Notes: a model not told the origin generated them from the sequence alone. Counted from the stretch's first letter, positions 16,428-24,830 are shown. The stretch: 64,000 nt of DNA from Micromonospora halotolerans (GCF_032108445.1 NZ_CP134876.1:6262001-6326000); one strand, 5' to 3'. Made by a program: numbers and translations.

Positions 16428-16454
16428 TGTCACAGATTCCACGGCTGCCCGGTC
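16428..16454 (+). promoter_or_regulatory. Candidate ECF41-type promoter toward the TMEM175 gene
   Basis: TGTCACA at 16428-16434, 16 nt, GGTC at 16451-16454, on the plus strand. The start codon of the TMEM175 gene is about 115 nt downstream. Confidence 0.5.
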
Positions 16455-16570
16455 CTGGACGGTGACGAAACAGAACCGCAGCCGCGATCCTCCGCCGGCC
16501 ACCACCAACAAGGACAGAACATGACAGCATCGGATAAAGGGACCGCTAAAGAGGAAGGGACGACAGAGCG

Positions 16571-17182
16571 GTGAGGACCGGTCGACTCGAAGCCTTCAGC
16601 GATGGCGTGCTCGCCATCATCATCACGATCATGGTGCTCGAACTGAAGGTGCCGGAGGACCACAGCCTCAGCGGCCTTCTTCACACGACCGGCGTCGGGC
16701 TGCTGACCTATCTCCTCAGCTTCGTCTATGTGGGCATCTACTGGAACAACCACCATCACATGTTCCAGCTGGTGAGGCAGGTCAGCGGCGGGGTGCTGTG
16801 GGCGAACCTGGCACTGCTGTTCTGCCTGTCGCTGTTCCCGTTCACGACAGCCTGGATGGACGAGTCGAGGTTCGAGCCGACCCCGGTCGTCATTTACGGC
16901 TTGAATCTGCTCGCCGCGGCCATCGCATACTTCGTGCTCCAAGTCGTGATCATCCGGCGGCAGGGACCGGACTCGCCGCTGAGGCGGGCCGTCGGCAGTG
17001 ACCTCAAGGGCAAGCTCTCCCCCGCGCTCTACCTCGTCGGGACACTCAGCGCCCTGGCGATCGACCGGGGCCGCATCGGCGTCTGGACTGCCCTGACGTG
17101 CTTCGTCGCCGCGGCGATCGTCTGGATCATTCCCGACCCCCGCATTGACCGGGTAGTCCGCCAGCACGAGACCGCAGACTGA
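16571..17182 (+). CDS. TMEM175-family (DUF1211) potassium-channel-like membrane protein
   Basis: Integral membrane protein of 203 aa with about six hydrophobic segments. It has the TMEM175 first-helix signature RxxxFSDGVxAI (RLEAFSDGVLAI, residues 5-16), which lines the pore in known members. It then has YWNNHHHMF and LLFCLSLFPF, also typical. Bacterial members are potassium-permeable channels; the role here is unknown. The GTG at 16571 follows AAGGGA at long spacing. A second member lies at 37956-38576. Confidence 0.85.
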   Translation: MRTGRLEAFSDGVLAIIITIMVLELKVPEDHSLSGLLHTTGVGLLTYLLSFVYVGIYWNNHHHMFQLVRQVSGGVLWANLALLFCLSLFPFTTAWMDESRFEPTPVVIYGLNLLAAAIAYFVLQVVIIRRQGPDSPLRRAVGSDLKGKLSPALYLVGTLSALAIDRGRIGVWTALTCFVAAAIVWIIPDPRIDRVVRQHETAD

Positions 17183-17244
17183 GGCGAGAGATGACCGGGT
17201 CTGTCGCACTGCCCGGACTCGTGGTCCGGTTTCCAGGAGGCGTG

Positions 17245-17420
17245 ATGGCTGCCGAACGGGCAGACGCCCCCGCTCGAAACCGCCAAGCGATCCTGCGGGC
17301 CACGGAGGAACTGCTCGCCGAGCACGCGACCCGCATCCACGTCGCGATCGACAACGGTCCGCCGCCCCTCGGCCCTGGCGCACCACCTCACGACCGGATG
17401 CTCGAGTTTGTCGACGAACT
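17245..17420 (+). pseudogene. TetR-family regulator remnant with internal deletion
   Basis: The frame starting ATGGCTGCC at 17245 encodes the TetR helix 1 signature (NRQAILRATEELLAEHA). It then jumps directly to PPLGPGAPPHDRMLEFVDEL, a piece of a TetR ligand-binding domain. The recognition helix and most of the protein are missing. It lies directly after the TMEM175 gene and before a strong hairpin. Confidence 0.55.
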
Positions 17421-17421
17421 A

Positions 17422-17449
17422 GGACCGCCCGCCCAACGGCGGGCGGTCC
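17422..17449. terminator. Bidirectional hairpin terminator
   Basis: A perfect 12-bp stem (17422-17433 with 17438-17449) with loop CAAC. It lies between the rightward TMEM175/TetR remnant and the leftward oxidoreductase gene. Confidence 0.7.
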
Positions 17450-17546
17450 CGTCCTCCGAACGACGACGATCATCGGGAGAGTGCAACCTTCGACTGCCCA
17501 ATCGGAATTGGCTGTCAATCTGGGTCCACGGCACGGCTGGGGCACG

Positions 17547-18476
17547 CTACGGCTTCAGCACGATCTTTCCTCGCGCGTGGCGGGACTCACTCAACTCGTG
17601 GGCAACGGCCGCCTCTTCCAGGGAAAACACGGCAGCGACCGGCACCGTGAAGCACCCCCGCTCGGCGAGGTCGCCCGCGGCGGCGATTCCTTCGAGAGAC
17701 GGTGAGTCCGCGCCGGGACCAGAGCCGCGCGACAGGTGCACGCCGTACGCCGCGGCGTTGATGTCTGCGATGCTCACCACCCTGTCCGGGTCTGCGACCA
17801 GGCGGACCAGGTCGGGTATAGAGCCAGAGCCGGCACAATCGAGTACGGCATCTACTCCGCCTGGCATCAGAGCGTCGACCCGCTCGACCAGCCCGGGGCC
17901 GTAGGTGGTCGGGATCGCCCCGAGCGAGGCGAGGAAGCCATGGTTGCGGTCGCTGGCCGTGCCGATCACGGCCGCGCCGCGAGCGACCGCGAGTTGGATC
18001 GCGGTCGTACCGACCCCGCCAGCCGCACCCTCGATCAACAGCGTGGTGCCCTCTTTCACGCCCAGTCGGTCGAGCACGCGCGTGGCCGTCTCGATGTTGG
18101 CGGCCGCACCGCCGGCCTGTTCCCAGCTCAAGGCGGCCGGCTTCGGTGCCCACGCGGCCAGGACGGCGTATTCGGCGTTCGCTCCGCCCATCTGGGCGTA
18201 GTCCGTGATCCCGAAAACCTCATCGCCTACCCGAACCGTGGTCACTCCGTCACCGACCTCATCCACCACGCCGGCTGCGTCGACGCCGGGCACGTGCGGC
18301 AGGCGGAGCGGAATCCATTCCTGGAATCGGCCGGCGCGGACGTACGTGTCGGCCGGATTGACACCCGAGGCCCGAACCGCCACCCGGATCTGTCCCGGTC
18401 CGGCGTGCGGTTCCGGTGCCTCCGAGACCTCAAGCACACTCGCGGGACCATACTTGGAAAATTGCAGAGCCCTCAT
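17547..18476 (-). CDS. Quinone-oxidoreductase-like MDR protein
   Basis: NADPH-dependent medium-chain dehydrogenase/reductase of the zinc-free quinone reductase type, 309 aa (usual about 310-330). It has the N-terminal GVNPADTYVRAG motif, the HVPGVDAAGVVDEVG signature and the Rossmann motif AAGGVGTTA. Zinc-ligand Cys residues are absent. It would reduce quinones or reactive enones. The gene is divergent from the TetR gene at 18527 with only about 50 bp between starts, so the regulator probably controls both. Confidence 0.88.
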   Translation of the reverse strand: MRALQFSKYGPASVLEVSEAPEPHAGPGQIRVAVRASGVNPADTYVRAGRFQEWIPLRLPHVPGVDAAGVVDEVGDGVTTVRVGDEVFGITDYAQMGGANAEYAVLAAWAPKPAALSWEQAGGAAANIETATRVLDRLGVKEGTTLLIEGAAGGVGTTAIQLAVARGAAVIGTASDRNHGFLASLGAIPTTYGPGLVERVDALMPGGVDAVLDCAGSGSIPDLVRLVADPDRVVSIADINAAAYGVHLSRGSGPGADSPSLEGIAAAGDLAERGCFTVPVAAVFSLEEAAVAHELSESRHARGKIVLKP

Positions 18477-18526
18477 GCGCAGGGACGCTAACGCACCCTG
18501 CTGTCCACCTCGCTGAAGTGAGAGCA

Positions 18527-19171
18527 GTGACCGATCCTTTGCCTCACACCCTTCGCTCCGACGCCCTAGACAACCGCGAGCGCATCCTCGATGCCGCCCG
18601 CGCGGCCTTCACGGTTGAAGGTCTTGACGTGCCGATGCGGGAGGTCGCACGGCGCGCCGGGGTTGCTCCGGCCACCCTGTACCGCCGATTTCCGACCAAG
18701 GAGATGTTGGTCACCGAAGCATTCGCAGAGCAGATGTACGCGTGTCGCGCCGTCGTCGACGAGGGTCTCGCCCATCCAGATCCGTGGCACGGCTTCTGTC
18801 TCGTCATAGAAAAAATGTGTGAACTGAACGCCCGCGATGGGGGCTTTACCGCCGCTCTCACCTCGACGTTTCCCAATGCCGTAGATTTCGACGCGCGCCG
18901 CGAATACGCTCTCAGGTCGATCGCCGAATTGGCCCGCCGCGCCAAGGAAGCCGGCCGTCTGCGCCCCGACTTCGCCCTGGACGACGTCATCCTCGTGCTC
19001 ATGGCCAACAGCGGTATCCACGCGTCCTCGCCGACTGCCAAGGTCACCGCCTCCCGGCGCTTCGCCGCGCTCGCCATCCAGGCATTCCAGGCCAGCCCGG
19101 ATGCCTCGCCGCTCCCGCCCGTGGCGCGGCTGGCGCCTCCGGCATCAGTATCCCGCGGCCAAGCGGGCTAG
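18527..19171 (+). CDS. TetR-family transcriptional regulator
   Basis: TetR repressor of about 214 aa. The N-terminal HTH is clear (ERILDAARAAF then VPMREVARRAGVAPATLYRRF). The C-terminal domain has FDARREYALRSIAELARRA, typical of the SCO/YbjK-like group. The GTG at 18527 is chosen because it starts just before the HTH region and GAAG lies about 9 nt upstream; GTG 18518 is possible. It is divergent from the quinone-oxidoreductase-like gene, a common regulator-target arrangement. Confidence 0.85.
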   Translation: MTDPLPHTLRSDALDNRERILDAARAAFTVEGLDVPMREVARRAGVAPATLYRRFPTKEMLVTEAFAEQMYACRAVVDEGLAHPDPWHGFCLVIEKMCELNARDGGFTAALTSTFPNAVDFDARREYALRSIAELARRAKEAGRLRPDFALDDVILVLMANSGIHASSPTAKVTASRRFAALAIQAFQASPDASPLPPVARLAPPASVSRGQAG

Positions 19172-19272
19172 TACTCCAGCCGCACTTCCGTTCGCGGTGT
19201 TTGCGCAGCTAGGACCGCAGATGCGGATCAGGCGTCAGCGTACATGATCGTCCATCGTAGACTGCCGCATTT

Positions 19273-19455
19273 GTGGCGGTGGACGATCTTTCGGGGTGGG
19301 CGGTAGGTCTGGATGACCTGATGGCGCGGATCGCTGGCCGGTTTCGGCGGGTGGAGCCACGTCGGCGGGCCCGGGCGTATGTGCTGGGCCTGTTGTCGCC
19401 GCTGGCCGGTAAGAATGGCTGGACCCTGGCCGAGGCGGCCGGGGAGAACACACCA
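19273..19455 (+). mobile_element. IS701-like transposase N-terminal remnant
   Basis: From GTG 19273 the frame encodes the typical IS701 transposase start (LDDLMARIAGRFRRVEPRRR, GLLSPLAGKNGW, LAEAAGE). It stops being transposase-like after that, about 60 of more than 350 residues. It is joined directly to unrelated sequence. Confidence 0.7.
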
Positions 19456-19545
19456 TCACCACCGATGAGGCCTGGGTGCCGGATGCGTGCACCCTGCCGA
19501 CCGCCGAACGGCCGCTACGGCTCGCCGAGTGTCAACGCCGCCTGA
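19455..19545 (+). pseudogene. Fragment of a CTLPTAERPLRLAE-type small protein
   Basis: In a shifted frame just after the IS701 scrap, the sequence encodes ACTLPTAERPLRLAE. This resembles the N-terminus of a small actinobacterial protein often found near MerR-type metal regulators. The rest is missing. Confidence 0.4.
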
Positions 19546-19558
19546 ATCCTGACCATCG

Positions 19559-19800
19559 TGTTCCGGCTGAACTTTGACCACCCCGGTCTTGTTGATCTTT
19601 AGTCGTTGGTCTTGGTGGCTTGCGGGGACGCGGCCGAGGTCGCGGTCTTTGAGTCGGTAGCTGTCGCCCTTCATCGAGATGACCTCGGCGTAGTGGACGA
19701 GGCGGTCGATCATGGCTGCGGCGACGACGTCTTCGCCGAAGACTTCGCCCCAGCGGCCGAAGGGCTTGTTGCTGGTGACGATCAGCGAAGCTGCGGCAAG
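19559..19800 (-). mobile_element. IS21-family IstB C-terminal remnant with IS end
   Basis: The minus strand encodes the IstB helper-ATPase C-terminus (VTSNKPFGRWGEVFG, AAMIDRLVHYAEVI, GDSYRLKDRDLGR). The outer end TGTTCCGGCTGAACTTTGAC at 19559 resembles IS21-type termini. The rest of istB and all of istA are gone; the TPP-enzyme gene begins about 90 nt farther on. Confidence 0.75.
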
Positions 19801-19892
19801 GCGAGGAACCGGAAGAGGTGCTGTCTGTGCGGTTCGGCGCGTCGGGTCGGGGTACGGCCCCATGCTGGAAGGGTCGAGGCAAGGAGGCGGCG

Positions 19893-21686
19893 GTGGCGGA
19901 CGCGACGGTGGCGGACCTGGTGGTGGCCCGGCTGGCCGACTGGGGCGTCGACCGGGTCTTCGGCTATTCCGGGGACGGTATCGACGGGGTGATGGGGGCG
20001 CTGCGCCGCGCCGGTCGGCCGGAGTTCGTGCAGGCCCGGCACGAGGAGACGGCCGCGTTCATGGCCTGCGGCCACGCCAAGTACACCGGCGGGCTGGGGG
20101 TGTGCCTCTCCACCCAGGGGCCCGGCGCGGTCCACCTCCTCAACGGCCTCTACGACGCCCGGTTGGACTCCCAGCCGGTGCTCGCGCTCGTCGGGCAGCA
20201 GGTGACCTCGGTGCTGGGCAGCGGCTACCAGCAGGAGATCGACCTGGTGCGCCTCTACGGCGACGTGTGCGCCCAGTTCGTGCAGACCGCGTACGCGCCC
20301 GAGCAGCTGCCGATGCTGCTCGACCGGGCGATCCGCACGGCCCTGGCGACCCGCAGCCCGACCTGCGTGGTCCTGCCGCACGACGTGCAGACCGCCCCGG
20401 CGCCCGACCTCAGCGCCCACCAGCACGGGGTCATGGTGACCAACCCCGGATTGCCGGTGCCCGAGCTGCGCCCCCGCGCCGATGACCTTCGGGCTGCCGC
20501 CGAGCTGCTCGACGCCGGGCAGCGGGTGGCCATCCTGGTCGGGCAGGGCGCCCGCGCCGCCGCCGGTGAGGTGGTCGAGCTGGCCGAGGCGCTCGGTGCC
20601 GGGGTGACGGCGTCGCTGCTGGGCAAGCCGGTGCTGGACGAGTCGCTGCCGTTCCACACCGGTGTGATGGGACACCTGGGCAGCACCGCCAGCAGCGTCC
20701 TCATGAGCGAGTGCGACACCCTGCTCATCGTCGGCAGCAACGACCCCTGGTCGGAGTTCTACCCCGCTCCCGGACGGGCCCGGGCGGTGCAGATCGACAT
20801 CGACGGCCGGCGCCTGGGCGTGCGCTACCCGGTGGAGGTCCCGCTGCTCGGCGACGCCGCCGAAACCATCCGCGCCCTGCTGCCGTTGCTCACGCCCCGG
20901 TCCGACCGGAGCTGGCGGCAGCGGATCGAGGGCGAGGTGGACCGGTGGCGGGACATCGCCCGGCAGCGGGCCACCGCCGAGGCCGAGCCGCTCAACCCGC
21001 AGTACGTCCTGCACGCCCTCACCGACCGGCTGCCCGGCGACGCGCAGGTGTCGGTGGACGTCGGGTCGGTGACCTACTGGTACGCGCGGCACCTGCGGCT
21101 GCCCGTGGGCGTCGACGCGCACCTGTCCAGCACCCTGGCCTCGATGGGCTCGGCCATGCCGTACGGGCTGGCCGCGAAACTCGCCGCCCCGCACCGCCCG
21201 GTGGTGGCCCTCGCCGGCGACGGGGCCATGCAGATGAACGGCCTGGCTGAGCTGCTCACCGTGGCCCAGCGGTGGCGGGGCTGGGCGGACCCGCGGTTCG
21301 TGGTGCTGGTGCTGCACAACCGCGATCTGGCCGAGGTCAGCTGGGAGCAGCGGGAGATGGAAGGCGACCCCCGCTTCGTCGACTCCCAGCGCCTGCCCGA
21401 CGCCCCGTACGCCCGCTGGGCCGAGCTGCTGGGCCTGCACGGCGTCCGGGTCACCACGCCGGCCGATGTCGACGCCGCCTGGGACCGGGCCCTGTCGGCG
21501 GACCGGCCGACGCTGATCGAGGCGATGGTGGATCCGGCGATCCCGCTGCTGCCGCCGGCACAGCCGTACCAGAAGGTCGAGACGATGTACCAGGCGCTCG
21601 GCCGAGAGGACACCGACCTGGGCCGGCGGGCACTGGCACACCTGCGCCGCGAACGGGCCACCGAGGGCTTCGACGACCCGCAGTGA
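19893..21686 (+). CDS. Thiamine-pyrophosphate enzyme (pyruvate-oxidase-like)
   Basis: TPP-dependent enzyme of 597 aa with the three domains of the pyruvate oxidase/acetolactate synthase superfamily. The N-terminal PYR domain has the catalytic Glu in RHEETAAFMA. The central domain has FAD-like fold features (GSNDPWSEF). The C-terminal PP domain has the TPP motif GDGAMQMNG ending in HNRD. It most resembles pyruvate dehydrogenase (quinone) or pyruvate-oxidase-like proteins, which yield acetate and CO2. The GTG at 19893 lies after AAGGAGG at good spacing; an upstream in-frame start at 19818 runs into IS21 debris. Confidence 0.85.
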   Translation: MADATVADLVVARLADWGVDRVFGYSGDGIDGVMGALRRAGRPEFVQARHEETAAFMACGHAKYTGGLGVCLSTQGPGAVHLLNGLYDARLDSQPVLALVGQQVTSVLGSGYQQEIDLVRLYGDVCAQFVQTAYAPEQLPMLLDRAIRTALATRSPTCVVLPHDVQTAPAPDLSAHQHGVMVTNPGLPVPELRPRADDLRAAAELLDAGQRVAILVGQGARAAAGEVVELAEALGAGVTASLLGKPVLDESLPFHTGVMGHLGSTASSVLMSECDTLLIVGSNDPWSEFYPAPGRARAVQIDIDGRRLGVRYPVEVPLLGDAAETIRALLPLLTPRSDRSWRQRIEGEVDRWRDIARQRATAEAEPLNPQYVLHALTDRLPGDAQVSVDVGSVTYWYARHLRLPVGVDAHLSSTLASMGSAMPYGLAAKLAAPHRPVVALAGDGAMQMNGLAELLTVAQRWRGWADPRFVVLVLHNRDLAEVSWEQREMEGDPRFVDSQRLPDAPYARWAELLGLHGVRVTTPADVDAAWDRALSADRPTLIEAMVDPAIPLLPPAQPYQKVETMYQALGREDTDLGRRALAHLRRERATEGFDDPQ

Positions 21687-21773
21687 TCGCGGGCAGGTGT
21701 GGCGATTCGAATCGGGAAGACGTATCGCCGAGTCGACCGGTACGGGCGGGGAACGAGAGGGAGGGAGAGCGTC

Positions 21774-22283
21774 ATGGGGCAGGCCAGGCAGTCGGCGCAC
21801 GCCTTCACCGGCAGCGCCGTGGCGGTGGTGGTCGCCGGGGTGGTCGCGCTGGTCACGCATCAGCCGTGGCTGTTCCCCAGCCTGGGGCCAGCGGTAATGC
21901 TGCACGTGGAGAAACCCGACTCGCCGGAGTCGTCACCGCGGAACACGCTCATCGGACACGGGGTGGCCCTGCTGGCCGGGTACGGGTTCCTGGTGGCCTG
22001 CGGGCTGACCGGGCACCCCTCGGTGCTGCAGGAGGGGGTGAGCGTACCGCGGATCATCGCGGCGGCCGGGTCACTGGCAGTGACCGCGCTGGTGCTGGTG
22101 CTGCTGAGGGCGTCGCATCCGCCGGCTGGCGCGACGACCCTGCTCGTGAGCCTGGGTCTGCTGCGTACCCCGACCCAGTTGCTCGTCGCGGCCGGCGCGG
22201 TGGTGCTGCTCACGATCGTCGACTGGCTGTACGGGCGGGCGTCAGGCCGACCGATGCCCCTGTGGGCGGCACCCGAGCAGTGA
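21774..22283 (+). CDS. HPP-family membrane protein
   Basis: Integral membrane protein of 169 aa with four to five hydrophobic segments. It carries the family signature SHPPAGATTLLV, the HPP motif. Some HPP proteins in cyanobacteria and plastids transport nitrite; the function of the actinobacterial members is unknown. The ATG at 21774 has GAGGGAGGGAGAG upstream. It lies 87 nt after the TPP-enzyme gene on the same strand and may share its transcript. Confidence 0.85.
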   Translation: MGQARQSAHAFTGSAVAVVVAGVVALVTHQPWLFPSLGPAVMLHVEKPDSPESSPRNTLIGHGVALLAGYGFLVACGLTGHPSVLQEGVSVPRIIAAAGSLAVTALVLVLLRASHPPAGATTLLVSLGLLRTPTQLLVAAGAVVLLTIVDWLYGRASGRPMPLWAAPEQ

Positions 22284-22372
22284 TCGGCAGGAGGGCCTGA
22301 CCCCGATCGGCATCGGCCCCGGTGAAGGGGTACAGGACCTTCAGCCGACCGGCTCGTCGCTCACCGGCGATG

Positions 22373-22819
22373 TCATCGCAGCGATTTCAGTGCGACGGCG
22401 GTGACCGTGCCGTAGGCCAGATGGGGGACGAGGTCGGTGACCCAGTCGCCAGCGGACCAGGATCGGGGGTCGGTGACCTTCAGGGCGGTCATCGGGGCGT
22501 TGGAGGCGATCATCGCCAGCCCGGTCAGCGCCAACGCCGACACCGCGGTGGGCAGCCGACGCCCTCCCGCTGCGGCGTACATGCCCGCGGCGGCCACGGA
22601 GGTGGCGTAGCCGAGCAGCGGTCCGAGCCCGGACTTCCGGTTACCGCTCGTCTGCTGGTCGCCGAGGTTGACGTGGGCCAGGTCGGCGAGGCGGGCGACG
22701 CTGTCCTCGCCGGCGCTGCTGGCCGGCCGGGCCCGGACCGCCATGTCCAGGTAGGTGACGGCGTTCAACGCGGACGCGCCGGCCGCGCCGGCGATCAAAG
22801 CTCTGCTGGTCGGCGTCAT
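22373..22819 (-). CDS. Conserved actinobacterial membrane protein of unknown function
   Basis: Protein of 148 aa with three to four hydrophobic segments (LIAGAAGASALNAVTYLDMA, a Gly/Ala-rich GYATSVAAAGMYAAAG, and ALALTGLAMIASN). The motif WVTDLVPHLAYGTVTA closes it. It looks like a small integral membrane protein common in actinomycetes with no assigned role. It converges on the HPP gene. The ATG at 22819 is used. Confidence 0.75.
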   Translation of the reverse strand: MTPTSRALIAGAAGASALNAVTYLDMAVRARPASSAGEDSVARLADLAHVNLGDQQTSGNRKSGLGPLLGYATSVAAAGMYAAAGGRRLPTAVSALALTGLAMIASNAPMTALKVTDPRSWSAGDWVTDLVPHLAYGTVTAVALKSLR

Positions 22820-23148
22820 CCTCGGCTGCTACCCACCTTCCCGCCGACGACACCGAACCCCGCCCTGCACATCCTCCGGCCGCAGCCGCGCCGGACCGGC
22901 ACAAGCCGCTCAGCCCGCCCCTTTCACTCTGTCGCCCCCAGCTTTCGACAGGAGCGGGGAGTATCCTGGCGGACCTGTAGTTCACATCCGCCGTTTCGGG
23001 TGTGGCGAATCGGCGTCGAGCATCCGGCGTTGGTCCCGGCTCTGCCCCGGTGGGTCCGTGCAGCGGTCCGCGACGCGCGGGCCGCCATCCGCGCCCCACC
23101 CCGGTTCTGGTTCTGCGACGGGCGCGCCAGCCGTGAGGACCGCGTGCC
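22820..23148. other. Intergenic region between divergent genes
   Basis: No gene is recognised in these 329 bp. It must hold the promoters of the leftward membrane-protein gene and the rightward GAF-ANTAR gene. I see no clear consensus or repeat. Confidence 0.4.
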
Positions 23149-23865
23149 ATGCCCCCTCCGCCCACGGATCCCGCTGATGCCTTCGCCGAACTCGGCCGCA
23201 TCAAGCTCGGCGAGGTCGGCCTCGACGACGTCCTGCAACGCGTCGCCGAACTCGCCAAACGCGCTTCGCCCACGCCGGTGGAGGTGTCGGTCACGCTCGT
23301 CCGTAACAACATCGGACACACGGCGGCGTTCACCGACGACCTGGCCCGCGACATGGACGAACGGCAGTACGCCCAGGGACGCGGACCCTGCCTGGACGCC
23401 GCCGCCAGCGGCGACGTCCTGCCCGTGCCCGACCTGACCGCCGACGACCGCTGGCCGGACTGGGCCGAACGCGGCGCGAAGGCGGGAGTGGGCAGTTCCG
23501 TGTCCATCGGCCTGCCGATCCAGGACGCGGTCGTCGGCGCGCTCAACGTCTACGCCCGCACCCCGCACGCCTTCGACGACGACACAGTCGCAGTCCTGGA
23601 AACCTTCGCCGCGTACGCCGCCGTCGCCCTGGCCAACGCCCAGCTCTACGACAGCACCGCCACCCTCGCCCGGCAGATGCAGGAGGCGATGGCCAGCCGC
23701 GCGGTCATCGAACAGGCCAAAGGCATCATCATGGCCGAACGCCGCTGCACCCCCACCGAGGCGTTCAACGTCCTCGCGAAGGTGTCACAGGACTCCAACC
23801 GCAAGGTCCGCGACGTGGCACAGGCCCTCGTCGACCGGGCCGCCGGAAAACAGTCCACGTCCTGA
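23149..23865 (+). CDS. GAF-ANTAR RNA-binding antitermination regulator
   Basis: Protein of 238 aa. A GAF domain occupies about residues 25-165 (QGRGPCLDAAASGDV, SVSIGLPIQD, GALNVYA). A C-terminal ANTAR domain follows (SRAVIEQAKGIIMAERRCTP, AFNVLAKVSQDSNRKVRDVA). ANTAR proteins bind paired hairpins in nascent RNA to prevent termination, with the GAF domain sensing a small ligand. Such genes are abundant in actinomycetes. The ATG at 23149 is chosen; no strong ribosome-binding site is seen. Confidence 0.88.
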   Translation: MPPPPTDPADAFAELGRIKLGEVGLDDVLQRVAELAKRASPTPVEVSVTLVRNNIGHTAAFTDDLARDMDERQYAQGRGPCLDAAASGDVLPVPDLTADDRWPDWAERGAKAGVGSSVSIGLPIQDAVVGALNVYARTPHAFDDDTVAVLETFAAYAAVALANAQLYDSTATLARQMQEAMASRAVIEQAKGIIMAERRCTPTEAFNVLAKVSQDSNRKVRDVAQALVDRAAGKQSTS

Positions 23866-23982
23866 CCCTGTGTCGCTTTCCGGGCTCCGGTTGCGTGCCT
23901 ACAAGTCACGGCCTTTGTCCCTGTTTCGGAGTCTGCGAACCCGACCTGGCAGGCCAGCCGGTGGGCCCGCACCGGGTGGAAG

Positions 23983-24219
23983 GTGATGAGCGATCTGGTC
24001 AACCCGGTCAACTTCGACGCCGCCTCCCGCGCCCTCACCGAGGACGACAGTCGGCAGCAGTTCACCATTGGCCCGAGCCCGACGTCCACGTCACGGCGGT
24101 GCAGAAGTACGCCGACCCGGCTTCGAACACTGGTGTTGCAGAACGCGGGGCCGGACGCCGACGGCTTCCTCGACTTCTACCGCGGCACCCTCGCCGACCG
24201 CCTCCGCACGCTCGGCTGA
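23983..24219 (+). pseudogene. Frameshifted remnant of an F420-dependent LLM-type oxidoreductase
   Basis: The C-terminal part of a luciferase-like F420-dependent oxidoreductase is spread over two frames. It reads LVNPVNFDAASRALTEDD and QQFTIGP, then DVHVTAVQKYAD in another frame, then LVLQNAGPDADGFLDFYRG and LADRLRTLG back in the first. At least two frameshifts and loss of the N-terminus make it inactive. It implies that the ancestor had F420 chemistry here. Confidence 0.6.
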
Positions 24220-24422
24220 TCAGAGTGCGAGCGTCCTCCCCGTCTCGCCGATCCGCATCAGTCATCGTCCCGCCCCCGGCAGTCACGCCTGCCCGATTGC
24301 TTCGGATCGGTTGGCCGTGGATGACTCCCGCTGGTCTTGCTGCTAGGCCACCCACGTCCCACCCGGTGTGTGTCGGCAGTCTTCGGGTAGCGCAGGGGGA
24401 ACCGAGCGAGAGGACCTGCCCG

Positions 24423-24830
24423 ATGCCGAGCACCACGATGCCGATGCTGGAGACGTACCCGAAGTCGATCAACCTCGACCGGGCGAAGCTGGCGGCGGCG
24501 ATTGACGCCCTCAACGACTGCGCTCAGGCCTGCACCGCATGCGCCGATGCGTGCCTGAGCGAGGACATGGTCGCCGATTTGACCAAGTGTGTCCGGACGA
24601 ACCTGGACTGCGCCGACATCTGCACGACCACCGCCCGGGTGGTGTCCCGGCACACCGGCTACGACGCGAACATCAGCCGCACCCTGCTGGAGGCGTGCGC
24701 CACGGCGTGCAAGGCGTGCGGGGACGAGTGCGCACGTCACGCCGACAAGCACGAGCACTGCCGAGTCTGCGCCGACGCGTGCCGCGCCTGCGAACGGGCC
24801 TGCCGGGACCTACTGGCAACCATCAGCTGA
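24423..24830 (+). CDS. Four-helix-bundle copper-binding protein (Csp-like)
   Basis: Cys-rich protein of 135 aa with about 16 cysteines placed on amphipathic helices (CAQACTACADAC, CADICTT, CKACGDEC, CRVCADACRACERAC). This matches the Csp/DUF326 four-helix copper-storage family, which binds many Cu(I) ions inside the bundle. No signal peptide is seen, so it would be a cytosolic copper store. The ATG at 24423 follows GAGAGGA by about 8 nt. Confidence 0.88.
   Translation: MPSTTMPMLETYPKSINLDRAKLAAAIDALNDCAQACTACADACLSEDMVADLTKCVRTNLDCADICTTTARVVSRHTGYDANISRTLLEACATACKACGDECARHADKHEHCRVCADACRACERACRDLLATIS

Larger units (their letters stand above)
15974..16570. other. Mostly non-coding stretch between peroxidase and TMEM175 genes
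   Basis: This 0.6-kb stretch holds a possible tiny ORF, a sigma-factor remnant and two divergent ECF41-like promoter elements, each listed separately. Nothing else is recognisable. Confidence 0.5.

Noticed and set aside
19782..21905. Long minus-strand frame of 707 codons
   Set aside because: Shadow of the TPP-enzyme gene; rich in Arg/Gly/Gln with no family motif, while the plus strand has TPP-binding motifs.
22284..22372. Terminator between HPP and the minus-strand gene
   Set aside because: There are GC-rich repeats around CGATCGGCATCGG, but I could not build a convincing stem longer than a few base pairs.
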